64,000 bases of DNA. Source: Dehalococcoidia bacterium. GTDB lineage: Bacteria; Chloroflexota; Dehalococcoidia; Tepidiformales; Tepidiformaceae. Below the pieces are notes generated by a model. The model searched no databases and was not told the DNA's origin. It saw nothing but the letters and a program-made list of their open reading frames with translations. Positions 32,288 to 40,391 of this stretch are shown here, piece by piece (the stretch's first letter is position 1; each line of letters opens with the position of its first letter). Made by a program: the position numbers and the translations under genes. Location of the stretch: the NCBI GenBank assembly GCA_009841435.1, contig VXLW01000029.1, forward strand, positions 1-64,000, given 5' to 3'.

Positions 32288-33051
32288 CCTGCGGTCAGCA
32301 CCTCAAGCAGCGCCTCGTGGATGCGCCCGTTCGTCGCGATCGCGTCTTCCCCCGCCCCATCAACCCCATCCCAGGTCGTTAGCCGTCCCCCTGCTTCCTC
32401 CATCAGCACGGCGAAGGGGGCGATGTCCCACGGGTTCACGACAGGATCGATCATCGCCTCGGCCCGCCCCGCCACTACGGCCAGGTAGCCGTAGCAGTCG
32501 CCCCACGAGCGGACCAGCCCCGCCTCCCGCGCCAGCCTAGCGAATCCTGCCGGCGTCCTCCGCTGCAGGCTCGCCGACGAGGTCGTCAGCACCGTCGCCC
32601 CGCTCAGGGAATCGGTCTCGCTCACGCGCGTCGGCTCGCCGTTCAGGTACGCGCCCCCACCCCGGTTTGCCCACGCCGTCTCCCCCACGGCGGGACACGC
32701 CACCACGCCGACCACTGGCTTGCCGTCCCGTTCCAGCGCCACCAGCGTCCCGAAGAGGGGAACGTGGTGGATGAAGCTCTTGGTCCCGTCGATCGGGTCG
32801 ATCACCCAGCGGTGGTGTCCGTCGCCGAGTGATTCCCCCTGCTCCTCCCCCAGCACTCCGAAGCCCGGGGTCTCCCGCGCGAACAGCTCGCGCATTGCCT
32901 CCTCCGCCCTCCGATCCGCTTCCGTTACCGGGGTTCCGTCCGCCTTCAACTCGACCGTGAGGCGCTGCTCGTAGAGGGGCATCACGATGTCCCCCGCCAG
33001 GGCGGCGGCCCTCCGCGCGATGCTCGTAAGCTCCTCTAGTTCGCGGTCCAT
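32284..33051 (-). CDS. Inositol-monophosphatase-family phosphatase, HisN-like
   Basis: 255 aa. Mg-dependent phosphatase: GVLGEEQG (metal Glu), WVIDPIDGTKSFIHHVPLFGTLVAL (metal Asp), and NPWDIAPFAVLMEEAGG. The GTKSFIHHVP form is typical of histidinol-phosphatase of the HisN type and of the archaeal/actinobacterial relatives. A his operon lies 18 kb away (hisH-hisA-hisF-hisI) and has no phosphatase, which supports HisN; inositol or fructose-bisphosphate substrates are not excluded. Probably leaderless: TAGACT lies 6 bases before the ATG. Confidence 0.82.
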   Translation of the reverse strand: MDRELEELTSIARRAAALAGDIVMPLYEQRLTVELKADGTPVTEADRRAEEAMRELFARETPGFGVLGEEQGESLGDGHHRWVIDPIDGTKSFIHHVPLFGTLVALERDGKPVVGVVACPAVGETAWANRGGGAYLNGEPTRVSETDSLSGATVLTTSSASLQRRTPAGFARLAREAGLVRSWGDCYGYLAVVAGRAEAMIDPVVNPWDIAPFAVLMEEAGGRLTTWDGVDGAGEDAIATNGRIHEALLEVLTAG

Positions 33052-33057
33052 CGGGCG

Positions 33058-33063
33058 AGTCTA
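33058..33063 (-). promoter_or_regulatory. -10 element TAGACT, leaderless type
   Basis: TAGACT on the minus strand, then CGCCCG, then ATG at 33051. Confidence 0.55.
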
Positions 33064-33124
33064 GCGCGTGCCTTCCCCTCCGGCCCGCTCCAGTCCGGTA
33101 AGCGCGCCGTTACCGCTCGTCGCC

Positions 33125-33130
33125 TACACT
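33125..33130 (+). promoter_or_regulatory. Candidate -10 element TACACT of pdhA
   Basis: TACACT would place the transcript start near 33137, after an in-frame ATG at 33133 and before the GTG at 33163. This is why I use the GTG as the start. Confidence 0.4.
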
Positions 33131-33162
33131 GAATGGCTAGTGGTTTTGATGAAGGTGCACAC

Positions 33163-34176
33163 GTGAGCGTTGGACAGGCCATTCCCACGATGGTGGGAGA
33201 GCCCCCTGACGATGAGCTGCAGCAGCGCTTTCTCTACGAAATGCTGCTCATCCGGCGCTTCGAGGAGAAGTGCGCCGAGATGTACACGCGCGGCAAGATC
33301 CGCGGCTTCCTCCACCTCTACACCGGCGAGGAGGCCTGCGCCGTCGGCGCCATCAACGCCCTTCGCGACGACGACAAGATCGTCACGCACTACCGCGACC
33401 ACGGCCACGCCCTCGCTCGCGGTGTCGAACCCAACCGCATCATGGCCGAGCTCTTCGCCCGCGTCGGCGGCACGAACGAGGGACGCGGCGGCTCGATGCA
33501 CATCTTCGACGTCAGCAGGAACTTCCTCGGTGGCTACGCCATCGTCGCCGGGCATATGCCCATCGCCACCGGGCTTGGGCTCGCTGCCAACCTGAGCGAC
33601 GAGGACTGGGCCGCACTCTGCATCTTCGGAGACGGTGGTGTGGGGGAAGGCGAGTTCCACGAGGCCCTCAACCTGGCCGCCATCTGGAAGCTCCCCGTCG
33701 TCTGGTTCTGTGAGAACAACGGCTACGGCATGGGCGTCCCCTTCGACGACTCCCTCGCGAACGACGTCTACAAGATCGCCGCCTCCTACCAGATGCCCAG
33801 CGTCCGCATCGATGGCATGGACGTGCTCGAGGTCTACTCCGCCACCCAGCTCGCCCTCGCCCACGTTCGCGAGGGCAACGGCCCCTATTTCATCGAGGCG
33901 CTTACCTACCGCTACCGCGGCCACTCCATGGCCGACCCGGAGCTCTACCGCACGAAGGCGGAGGTCGAGGAGTACCGCCAGCGCGACGCGATCCAGCGCC
34001 TCAAGCGCTCGATGATCGCCGACGGTCTCATCGACGAGCCCACCTACCAGGCGCTCGTCGCCCAGGTGGATGCTGAGGTCGACGAGGCCGTCGCCTTCGC
34101 CGACGCCAGCCCCGAGCCCGGCCTTCACACCCTGTACGACCACATCACGAAGGAGTACGAGGGGGAGTCCGGATGA
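33163..34176 (+). CDS. pdhA: Pyruvate dehydrogenase E1 alpha subunit-like
   Basis: 337 aa. Thiamine-diphosphate-dependent decarboxylase subunit of a 2-oxoacid dehydrogenase. LLIRRFEEKCAEMYTRGKIRGFLHLYTGEEACAVG, the substrate loop THYRDHGHALARG, and the ThDP motif GDGGVGEGEFHEALNLA...ENN are those of pyruvate or acetoin dehydrogenase E1 alpha; NGYGMGVP favours this over the branched-chain type. GTG start has GAAGGTG 5 bases upstream; an ATG at 33133 would add 10 residues. ATGA overlap with pdhB. No E3 gene follows. Confidence 0.88.
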   Translation: MSVGQAIPTMVGEPPDDELQQRFLYEMLLIRRFEEKCAEMYTRGKIRGFLHLYTGEEACAVGAINALRDDDKIVTHYRDHGHALARGVEPNRIMAELFARVGGTNEGRGGSMHIFDVSRNFLGGYAIVAGHMPIATGLGLAANLSDEDWAALCIFGDGGVGEGEFHEALNLAAIWKLPVVWFCENNGYGMGVPFDDSLANDVYKIAASYQMPSVRIDGMDVLEVYSATQLALAHVREGNGPYFIEALTYRYRGHSMADPELYRTKAEVEEYRQRDAIQRLKRSMIADGLIDEPTYQALVAQVDAEVDEAVAFADASPEPGLHTLYDHITKEYEGESG

Positions 34177-35150
34177 CCGAGATGCGCATGCGCGACGCCA
34201 TCCGCGAGGCTATGCGGGAGGAGATGCTGCGCGACGAGCGCGTCTTCCTCATGGGCGAGGACATCGGCGCCTACGGCGGCTCCTATGCCTGCACCCGTGG
34301 ACTGCTCGATGAGTTCGGCCCCGAGCGCGTCCGCGACACACCCATCTCCGAATCCGGCATCGTGGGCGCGGGCGTGGGCGCCGCCCTCGCGGGTTTCATC
34401 CCCATGGTCGAGATCATGACCATCAACTTCAGCCTCGTCGCCCTCGACCAGATCGTGAACAACGCCTCCAAGCTCCACTACATGAGCGGCGGCCAGGTGA
34501 ACGTGCCCCTTGTCCTGCGCATGGCCAGCGGCGGCGGCAGCCAGCTCGGCGCCACCCACAGCCACAGCCTGGAGGGCATGTTCGCCCACTTCCCCGGACT
34601 CACCGTCGTCTGCCCCGCCTTCCCGGGCGACGCCAAGGGCCTGCTCAAGCGCTCCTTCCGCGAGCCCAACCCCGTCGTTTTCATCGAGCACACCGCTCTC
34701 TACGGCGCTCGTGGCGAAGTTCCCGACGACCCCGACCACCTCGTCGAGTTCGGCCAGGCCGCGACCGTTCGCTCCGGCAAGGACGTCACGCTCGTCGGCT
34801 ACAGCGGCAGCGTCCACCAGTGCTACCGCGCCGCCGACATGCTCGCCGAGGAGCACGGCCTCACCGCCGACGTCATCGACCTGCGCACCATCCGCCCGCT
34901 CGACATGTCCTCCGTCATCCGCTCCGTTCGGCGCACGAACCGCGCCGTCGTCGTCGAGGACGACTGGAAGTTCGGCGGCTTCGCGGGCGAGATCGCCGCC
35001 CAGATCATGGAGCGCGCCTTCGACTGGCTCGACGCCCCCGTCGCCCGCGTCGCCGGCAAGGACGTGCCCATGCCCTACAACCGCAATCTCGAGTACGCCG
35101 CCCTGCCCTCCGAAGAGGATGTGGTCGAGGCGGTCCTCTCGATGCTCTAG
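34173..35150 (+). CDS. pdhB: Pyruvate dehydrogenase E1 beta subunit-like
   Basis: 325 aa. RMRDAIREAMREEMLRDERVFLMGEDIGAYGGSYACTRGLLDEFGPERVRDTPISESGIVG is typical E1 beta; the catalytic His lies in GATHSHSLEGMFAHFPGL. C-terminal transketolase domain with VIDLRTIRPLDM. Forms an alpha2beta2 E1 with the gene before it. The E2 ATG follows after 9 bases (AGGAGG ribosome site between). Confidence 0.92.
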   Translation: MTEMRMRDAIREAMREEMLRDERVFLMGEDIGAYGGSYACTRGLLDEFGPERVRDTPISESGIVGAGVGAALAGFIPMVEIMTINFSLVALDQIVNNASKLHYMSGGQVNVPLVLRMASGGGSQLGATHSHSLEGMFAHFPGLTVVCPAFPGDAKGLLKRSFREPNPVVFIEHTALYGARGEVPDDPDHLVEFGQAATVRSGKDVTLVGYSGSVHQCYRAADMLAEEHGLTADVIDLRTIRPLDMSSVIRSVRRTNRAVVVEDDWKFGGFAGEIAAQIMERAFDWLDAPVARVAGKDVPMPYNRNLEYAALPSEEDVVEAVLSML

Positions 35151-35159
35151 GAGGCGCGC

Positions 35160-36380
35160 ATGGCTATCGAAGTGGTGATGCCGCAGATGGGCGCCGACAT
35201 GACAGAAGGCACCCTCGTCCGCTGGCTCAAGAATCCCGGCGACTCCGTCGCGCGAGGCGATGTTATCGCCGAGATCGAGACGGACAAGGCGACGGTAGAG
35301 CTTGAGGCCTTCGACGCCGGCGTCCTCCGCCAGGTCGTTGCCTCCGAGGGCGATGTCGTGCCTGTAGGCGAGGTCATCGCCCTCCTCGGCGATGCGGACG
35401 AGGAGATGCCCGAGGTCGAGCGCCGCGCGCCCTCCGAGAAGCCCAACCCCCGCGCCGTTGCCGCCCCCACTGCCGATGGCACCGGCGGCGACCTCGATGC
35501 CCGCCGTGTGCGGGTCTCCCCCGTCGCCCGCCGGATCGCCGACGATGCCGGCATCGACCTGGCCGAAGTCACCGGGTCCGGCCCCGACGGCCGCATCCTC
35601 CGCCGCGATGTCGAGGAGGCCATCGCCGTCCGTGACCACCACGCGCCTGCCGGCGTACCCACCGTCGAACCGGAGCTCCCGCCACCGCCGCCGCCTCCCG
35701 CCCGCGTCGAACCGCTCTCACGCATGCGCTCCGCCATCGCGCGCAACATGACCGACGCCAAGCAGCAGCAGCCCCACTACTACCTCACCGTCGATGTCGA
35801 CATGACCGAGGCGATGGCCTTCCGCCGCCACGTCAACCTGGTTCTCCACGGCCCTCAGCGCGTGAGCGTGAACGACCTCCTCGTGCGCGCCTGTGCCGTT
35901 GCCCTCGCGAGCCACCCCAAGTTCAACGCCTCCCTCACCGACGAGGGCATCCAGTACCACGAGCAGATGGACATCAACATCGGTGTCGCCCTCGATGAGG
36001 GCCTCATCGCCCCCGCCCTCCTGGATGTGGCCGCCAAGCCCCTCCCCCAGATCGCCGAGGAGTCGAAGGCGCTGGTCGAGCGCGCCCGAGCCGGCAAGCT
36101 CCGCGCCGAGGAGTACTCGAGCGGCACCTTCACTATCACGAATCTCGGCGCCTACGGCATCGACGTCCTCGTCGGCATCATCAACGCGGGCCAGGCTGCT
36201 ATCCTCGGGGCCGGGTCCGTCACCGAACGTCCCGCTGTTGTCGAGGGCGAGATCGCCGTCCGCCAGCTGATGACGCTCGCCCTCAGCGCCGACCACCGCG
36301 TCACCGACGGCGCCGAAGGCGCCCGCTTCCTGAAGGAAATCCAGACTGTCCTGGAGAACCCGACCCGGCTGTCGGTTTAG
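35160..36380 (+). CDS. pdhC: Dihydrolipoamide acyltransferase (E2), first set
   Basis: 406 aa. One lipoyl domain (1-80) with lipoyl-lysine in EIETDKATVELEAF; E1/E3-binding domain (RVSPVARRIADDAGIDLAEVTGSGPDGRILRRDVEEAI, about 115-155), a Pro-rich linker (PPPPPPPARV), and the catalytic domain with TNLGAYGIDVLVGIINAGQAAILGAG and active-site ADHRVTDG. Completes a pdhA-pdhB-pdhC unit. Its TAG overlaps the stop of the convergent GNAT gene. Confidence 0.92.
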   Translation: MAIEVVMPQMGADMTEGTLVRWLKNPGDSVARGDVIAEIETDKATVELEAFDAGVLRQVVASEGDVVPVGEVIALLGDADEEMPEVERRAPSEKPNPRAVAAPTADGTGGDLDARRVRVSPVARRIADDAGIDLAEVTGSGPDGRILRRDVEEAIAVRDHHAPAGVPTVEPELPPPPPPPARVEPLSRMRSAIARNMTDAKQQQPHYYLTVDVDMTEAMAFRRHVNLVLHGPQRVSVNDLLVRACAVALASHPKFNASLTDEGIQYHEQMDINIGVALDEGLIAPALLDVAAKPLPQIAEESKALVERARAGKLRAEEYSSGTFTITNLGAYGIDVLVGIINAGQAAILGAGSVTERPAVVEGEIAVRQLMTLALSADHRVTDGAEGARFLKEIQTVLENPTRLSV

Positions 36381-36934
36381 CGGTCGAGCACCTTCCCCAT
36401 GACGTAAAACGGCGCGCCCCCGGGCGTGAACGTCATCTCCGTGATGATCTCGAACCCGAGACGACCGTAGAGCTCGTGCGCCCGGCTATCCGTGCGCGTG
36501 CTCAGGACGCACGTCTTCTCCGGCCGCCCCTCCAGGAGCGCCTCCACGAGGAGCGCCCCGATACCCCGGCTCTGGAAGTCCGGGTGCACGGCGATCTCGA
36601 CCAGTTCGTAGGCGTTCCCCAGCCAGCGCTTGCGTGCTCTCCGGTCCAGCTCCCTCGCGACGGCGTCGCGCCACCACTGGCCCCGCTGGCTGCGGTACCC
36701 GTACGTCATCCCCACCACCCCATGCCCAGGAACGCCCGGCTCCTCCGGCTCACCGAGCGCGATGAACCCCCGGAAGCCCTGACGGTCGCGGTGGAGACGA
36801 CGCAACCGGTAGCGAATCTCCTCCCCCCGGTCGGGATCGCTGTAGGGGGGCGGCGCGAACGCCTCCGCATAGACGGCGATGGCCCCCTCGAACAGGGGGC
36901 CACCTTCCGGAAACGGGTCGATGCGCCAGTTCAT
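36377..36934 (-). CDS. GNAT-family N-acetyltransferase
   Basis: 185 aa. The acetyl-CoA loop is visible as VEIAVHPDFQSRGIGALLVEALL (Q/R-x-x-G-x-G/A near 125-131) with a C-terminal SRAHELYGRLGFEIITEMTF. Acceptor unknown. The insert with several Arg/Trp (RSQRGQWWRDAVARELDRRARKRW) is unusual. Its ATG overlaps the stop of the AAA+ gene (ATGA), so the two are translated together. Confidence 0.85.
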   Translation of the reverse strand: MNWRIDPFPEGGPLFEGAIAVYAEAFAPPPYSDPDRGEEIRYRLRRLHRDRQGFRGFIALGEPEEPGVPGHGVVGMTYGYRSQRGQWWRDAVARELDRRARKRWLGNAYELVEIAVHPDFQSRGIGALLVEALLEGRPEKTCVLSTRTDSRAHELYGRLGFEIITEMTFTPGGAPFYVMGKVLDR

Positions 36935-38328
36935 CCCCGATACTGGATCTTCGCCCCGACGCGGTCCTTGTTCAGCCGCTTGTTCAGGTGCAGCCCCTCA
37001 AGGATGAACTCGGTACCGGCGGCGACCTCGCCGGGCGAACCGGCCTCGACAATCTGGAGCGCCTCGTCCAGCCCCTCGATCGTGTTCAACAGTCCCTTGT
37101 AGTCCTCGCTCGACGTCATCTCGCCGACCTCGACGGAGATGCCCGCCTTGAAGCGCGCCACGATCGGCTCCAGGTCCGCAAGGTTGTAGAGCCGGTTGAA
37201 CACGGCCACGACCGCGCCCTGGATCAGCTTCTCGATGATCTGGTCCTCGCGACCGTCCTCGATCGTCTCCAGCTCGACCTTGCCGCTCAGGGTGGGCACG
37301 ACGAACGGCAGGTCGCTCACGCGCGGGACGGCCTCCTCCTCGCCGTTCACGATCGCCCGCCGCAGCGAGTTCGCGAGCATGCTCTCGTAGTTCGCGATGC
37401 TCGCCCGCACGCTTACGCCCGAGCGCTGGTTCACGTCGGGACTGCGCCGCGCGAGCCTTGTGATCTCCGCGATGATCTCCTTCATGTAGGCGGGAACCGA
37501 CACGCTGAAGTCCGCCGGGACGGGATGGTGCTCGGCCTCCACGATGTCGATCTCGTGCTCGATCCGTTGCGGGTAGTGCGTTCGCACCTGGGCCCCGTAG
37601 CGGTCCTTCAGCGGCGTGATGATGCGTCCGCGATTCGTGTAGTCCTCGGGGTTCGCGCTTGCCACCACGAACACGTCCAGCGGCAGTCGCACGCGGTAGC
37701 CCCGGATCTGAACGTCGCGCTCCTCCATGATGTTCAGGAGGCCCACCTGGATGCGCTCCGCCAGGTCGGGCAGCTCGTTGATGCAGAAGATGCCGTGGTT
37801 CGTGCGCGGCACCAACCCGTAGTGAATTGTGAGCTCGTCCGAGAGGTAGCGCCCTTCCGCGACCTTGATCGGGTCCACCTCGCCGATGAGGTCGGCGATC
37901 GTGATGTCCGGCGTCGCCAGCTTCTCGCCGTAGCGCTGGCTCCGGTCGAGCCAGACCAGGGGTGCGTCGTCGCCCTGCTGGGCGAGGATCTGCCGGCCTT
38001 GCGTCGTAATCGGGTCGAACGGGTCCTCGGGAATTTCGCAGTCCGCCAGCACCGGGTAGGCGTCGTCGAGCAGGGCGGTCAGCGAGCGGATGATGCGCGA
38101 CTTCGCCTGTCCACGCTCGCCCAGGAAGATGATGTCCTGGCCCGCCAGGATCGCGTTCACGATGTGCGGGATGACCGTCTCGTCGTAGCCGTACACGCCG
38201 GGGAACAGCTCCTCCCCGGAGCGAATCCGCGCAATCAGGTTCTTGCGCATCTCCTCGCGCACGGGCATGGGCCGGTAGCCCGACTCTCGCAGCTCACCAA
38301 CGGTCCTGGGACGCTCCACTGTACTCAC
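36931..38328 (-). CDS. AAA+ ATPase of the MoxR/Mg-chelatase-like type
   Basis: 465 aa. Walker A is GERGQAKS (70-77), with Ala-Lys-Ser where most have Gly-Lys-Ser/Thr; Walker B is GIFCINELPDL; sensor 1 is VFVVASANPEDYTNRGRIITPLKDRYG. NELP instead of NEAN/DEIN and the lid domain (about 290-465) place it in a MoxR-like group that usually works with a von Willebrand A protein as a metal-insertion or assembly chaperone. No VWA gene lies nearby; only the GNAT gene is in the unit. GTG start. A TTGACA/TATCAT pair with an odd spacer lies upstream. Confidence 0.8.
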   Translation of the reverse strand: MSTVERPRTVGELRESGYRPMPVREEMRKNLIARIRSGEELFPGVYGYDETVIPHIVNAILAGQDIIFLGERGQAKSRIIRSLTALLDDAYPVLADCEIPEDPFDPITTQGRQILAQQGDDAPLVWLDRSQRYGEKLATPDITIADLIGEVDPIKVAEGRYLSDELTIHYGLVPRTNHGIFCINELPDLAERIQVGLLNIMEERDVQIRGYRVRLPLDVFVVASANPEDYTNRGRIITPLKDRYGAQVRTHYPQRIEHEIDIVEAEHHPVPADFSVSVPAYMKEIIAEITRLARRSPDVNQRSGVSVRASIANYESMLANSLRRAIVNGEEEAVPRVSDLPFVVPTLSGKVELETIEDGREDQIIEKLIQGAVVAVFNRLYNLADLEPIVARFKAGISVEVGEMTSSEDYKGLLNTIEGLDEALQIVEAGSPGEVAAGTEFILEGLHLNKRLNKDRVGAKIQYRG

Positions 38329-38464
38329 TCGCTCGCGCTCCTCCGGGCAGCAGGCACATGCTCCAACACGACAACGACGAAAGGAAGCCGCCGCGCCGCC
38401 CGGGTCCGCCGCGTGTCGCGGCTCTCAGACTCACCCGGAACGGTATCCCTACCCTGGACCGCAC

Positions 38465-38490
38465 ATGATAGGGCGTCGCCCGCCTGTCAA
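38465..38490 (-). promoter_or_regulatory. Promoter-like pair with 14-bp spacer and internal dyad
   Basis: On the minus strand TTGACA (38490-38485, perfect -35) and TATCAT (38470-38465, one mismatch) are separated by only 14 bases. The spacer carries the inverted repeat GGGCG-T-CGCCC. Points toward the AAA+ gene, leaving a leader of about 130 bases. Confidence 0.45.
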
Positions 38491-38513
38491 CCACGGGCCG
38501 CCCGGTGCCCCCG

Positions 38514-39227
38514 TTACGCTCCCGTGAAGAGGTCCAGCTGCTCCCCCGTCTCCGACGTCAGCTCCTCGACCAGGTCGGGTCCATCGTTGCGCACGCTGTT
38601 CACGCGCTGCGAGACGGGACGCACCACCAGGTAGTCCTCCGGGACGGGCCCCAGCATCGACTTCAGCTCGTCCGGCTCCCGCTCGCCCCCGAAGATCCAC
38701 TCGTCGATGCGGTCCTCCGGCAAGATTACCGGCATGCGATCGTGGATACGGGAGGCTAGCTCGTTCGGCGGGCAAGTCAGGATCGTGAAGGTCGCCTCCC
38801 AGCTCTCGGGCGTCGGCCGCCACCACTCGTACAGCCCCGCGAACGCCAGCAACTCCCCGTTCGGACGGTGGAACCAGAACGGCTGGCGGTTCTCCTTCGT
38901 CCCCACCCACTCGTAGTAGCCGTCCGCGGGCACGATGCAGCGACGCTTGCGGAACGCCTCCCGGTAGAGCGGCCGCGTCTCGACGCCCTCGATGCGGGCG
39001 TTAATCCCGCGCGCCGCCTGCTTCCGGTCCTTGGACCCGTACTTCACGAGCCCCCACCGTGCGGGCAGCAGCTCCCGGTCCTCCCGCCGCATCCGCACTA
39101 CGACGTGCTCGTCCGTCGGCGCGATGTTGAAACGCGCCTGGATCGCCGGCAGTTCCCCCGACTCGACCCCGAACGCCTCCGCCACCGCGCCCACGTCGTC
39201 CACCGTCATCGTGAACCGCCCGCACAT
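38514..39227 (-). CDS. SRAP-domain protein (YedK/HMCES-like)
   Basis: 237 aa. Forms a protective covalent link to abasic sites in single-stranded DNA. MCGRFT gives the catalytic Cys2 at the new N-terminus after Met removal; ARFNIAPT, RGINARIEGVETRPLYREAFRKRRCIVPADGYYEW (Asn, Glu) and SRIHDRMPVIL (His) complete the site. Normal length. TATGCT lies 6 bases before the ATG. Downstream gene of no operon; stands alone between the AAA+ gene and the second dehydrogenase set. Confidence 0.93.
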   Translation of the reverse strand: MCGRFTMTVDDVGAVAEAFGVESGELPAIQARFNIAPTDEHVVVRMRREDRELLPARWGLVKYGSKDRKQAARGINARIEGVETRPLYREAFRKRRCIVPADGYYEWVGTKENRQPFWFHRPNGELLAFAGLYEWWRPTPESWEATFTILTCPPNELASRIHDRMPVILPEDRIDEWIFGGEREPDELKSMLGPVPEDYLVVRPVSQRVNSVRNDGPDLVEELTSETGEQLDLFTGA

Positions 39228-39233
39228 GCTCCA

Positions 39234-39239
39234 AGCATA
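39234..39239 (-). promoter_or_regulatory. -10 element TATGCT, leaderless type
   Basis: TATGCT on the minus strand, then TGGAGC, then ATG at 39227. GGAG is present but too close to serve as a normal ribosome site if transcription starts at the ATG. Confidence 0.5.
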
Positions 39240-39329
39240 GGGGAAGGGGTGGGGCTACGACTTCGCCTCACCGATGCGGAGTCCGCCCGACTCCCGCAGC
39301 CGCCAACAGCCCCATTACCCCGCCCCTGC

Positions 39330-39352
39330 TAGCATGGATTCGGAAGGAATCC
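39330..39352 (+). promoter_or_regulatory. Candidate -10 TAGCAT plus dyad at the start of the second dehydrogenase operon
   Basis: TAGCAT (39330-39335) is followed directly by GGATTC-GGAAG-GAATCC (39336-39352), an inverted repeat whose right half contains the ribosome site GGAAGGAA. The dyad lies on the predicted transcript start. Confidence 0.4.
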
Positions 39353-39359
39353 ACGCCGA

Positions 39360-40391
39360 ATGACCGCCAGCCAGACCCGCGTCCCACGCTCCAGCGAGAT
39401 GCTGGACGACTACCTCCTCAGCGAGGAGCAGCTCGAGGCCATGTACCGCTACATGCTCCTCTCGCGGCGGCTCGAGGAGCGCATGATGACCCTCAACCGG
39501 CAGGGACGCGCCGACTTTGTCATCGCGGGGGCAGGGCAGGAAGCCGCGCAGGTGGGTGCGGGCATGGCCCTCAAGGCCGGCACCGACTACGCCGCTCCCT
39601 ACTACCGCGACCTCGGCGTCATGCTCGTCCTCGGCATGACTGCCCGCGAGGCCATGCTCAACGCCCTCGGCAAGCTCGACGATCCCAACTCCTTCGGCCG
39701 CCAGATGCCCTCGCACTGGGGCAGCGCGAAGCGGCGCGTGCTCACCCAGTCCAGCGTCGTCGCGACCCAGCTCGTGCACGCCGTCGGCGTCGCGCTCGGG
39801 GCGAAGATGCGCAACGACCCCATCGTCGCCTTTGCCAGTTGCGGTGAGGGCAGCACCAGCCGTGGGGACTTCCACGAGGCGCTCAACTTCGCCGCTATCC
39901 ACAAGCTCCCGGTCATCTTCTTCGTGGAGAACAACGGCTACGCCATCTCCGAGCGGACCGAGAAGGAGATGCCCGTCCCGCACGTGGCCGACCGCGCCTC
40001 CGCTTACGGCATCCAGAGCGCCGTCGTCGACGGCCTGGACGCCATCGCCGTGTACCAGACCGTGCGCCCCGCCGTGGACCAGGCGCGGCGCGGCGCCGGG
40101 CCGTTCCTCATCGAGGCCAAGTGCTTCCGCATGTGGGCGCACTCCAGCGACGACGACCACCGGCGCTACCGCCCTCGCGAGGAGCTGGAGAACTGGGCCA
40201 GCCGCGACCCCATCGCCCTCTTCCGCCAACGCGTCGAAGAGGACTGCCTCTTCCCGCCCGAGGACCTCGACGCTATCGAGTCGGGCGTCGAGGTGGAGGT
40301 GCGTGCCGCCGCCAAGTGGGCTCTCGACCAGCCCGACCCCTCGCCCGATGACATGTTCGGGTTCGTCTACAAGGAGGGCGACGATGGCTGA
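39360..40391 (+). CDS. bkdA: 2-oxoisovalerate dehydrogenase E1 alpha subunit-like
   Basis: 343 aa. ThDP enzyme subunit, branched-chain type: LLSRRLEERMMTLNRQGRADFVIAGAGQEAAQVG, YYRDLGVMLVLGM, FGRQMPSHWGS, and GEGSTSRGDFHEALNFAAIHKLPVIFFVENNGYAISE. The S-T-S form in the ThDP motif and the RQMPSHW loop are typical for branched-chain E1 alpha rather than pyruvate. Overlaps the E1 beta gene by 8 bases. Second complete E1/E2 set in the window. Confidence 0.9.
   Translation: MTASQTRVPRSSEMLDDYLLSEEQLEAMYRYMLLSRRLEERMMTLNRQGRADFVIAGAGQEAAQVGAGMALKAGTDYAAPYYRDLGVMLVLGMTAREAMLNALGKLDDPNSFGRQMPSHWGSAKRRVLTQSSVVATQLVHAVGVALGAKMRNDPIVAFASCGEGSTSRGDFHEALNFAAIHKLPVIFFVENNGYAISERTEKEMPVPHVADRASAYGIQSAVVDGLDAIAVYQTVRPAVDQARRGAGPFLIEAKCFRMWAHSSDDDHRRYRPREELENWASRDPIALFRQRVEEDCLFPPEDLDAIESGVEVEVRAAAKWALDQPDPSPDDMFGFVYKEGDDG

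Noticed and set aside
33133-33135. ATG as start of pdhA
   Set aside because: It is 3 bases after TACACT, so it would fall before the transcript start; the GTG at 33163 has GAAGGTG in front.
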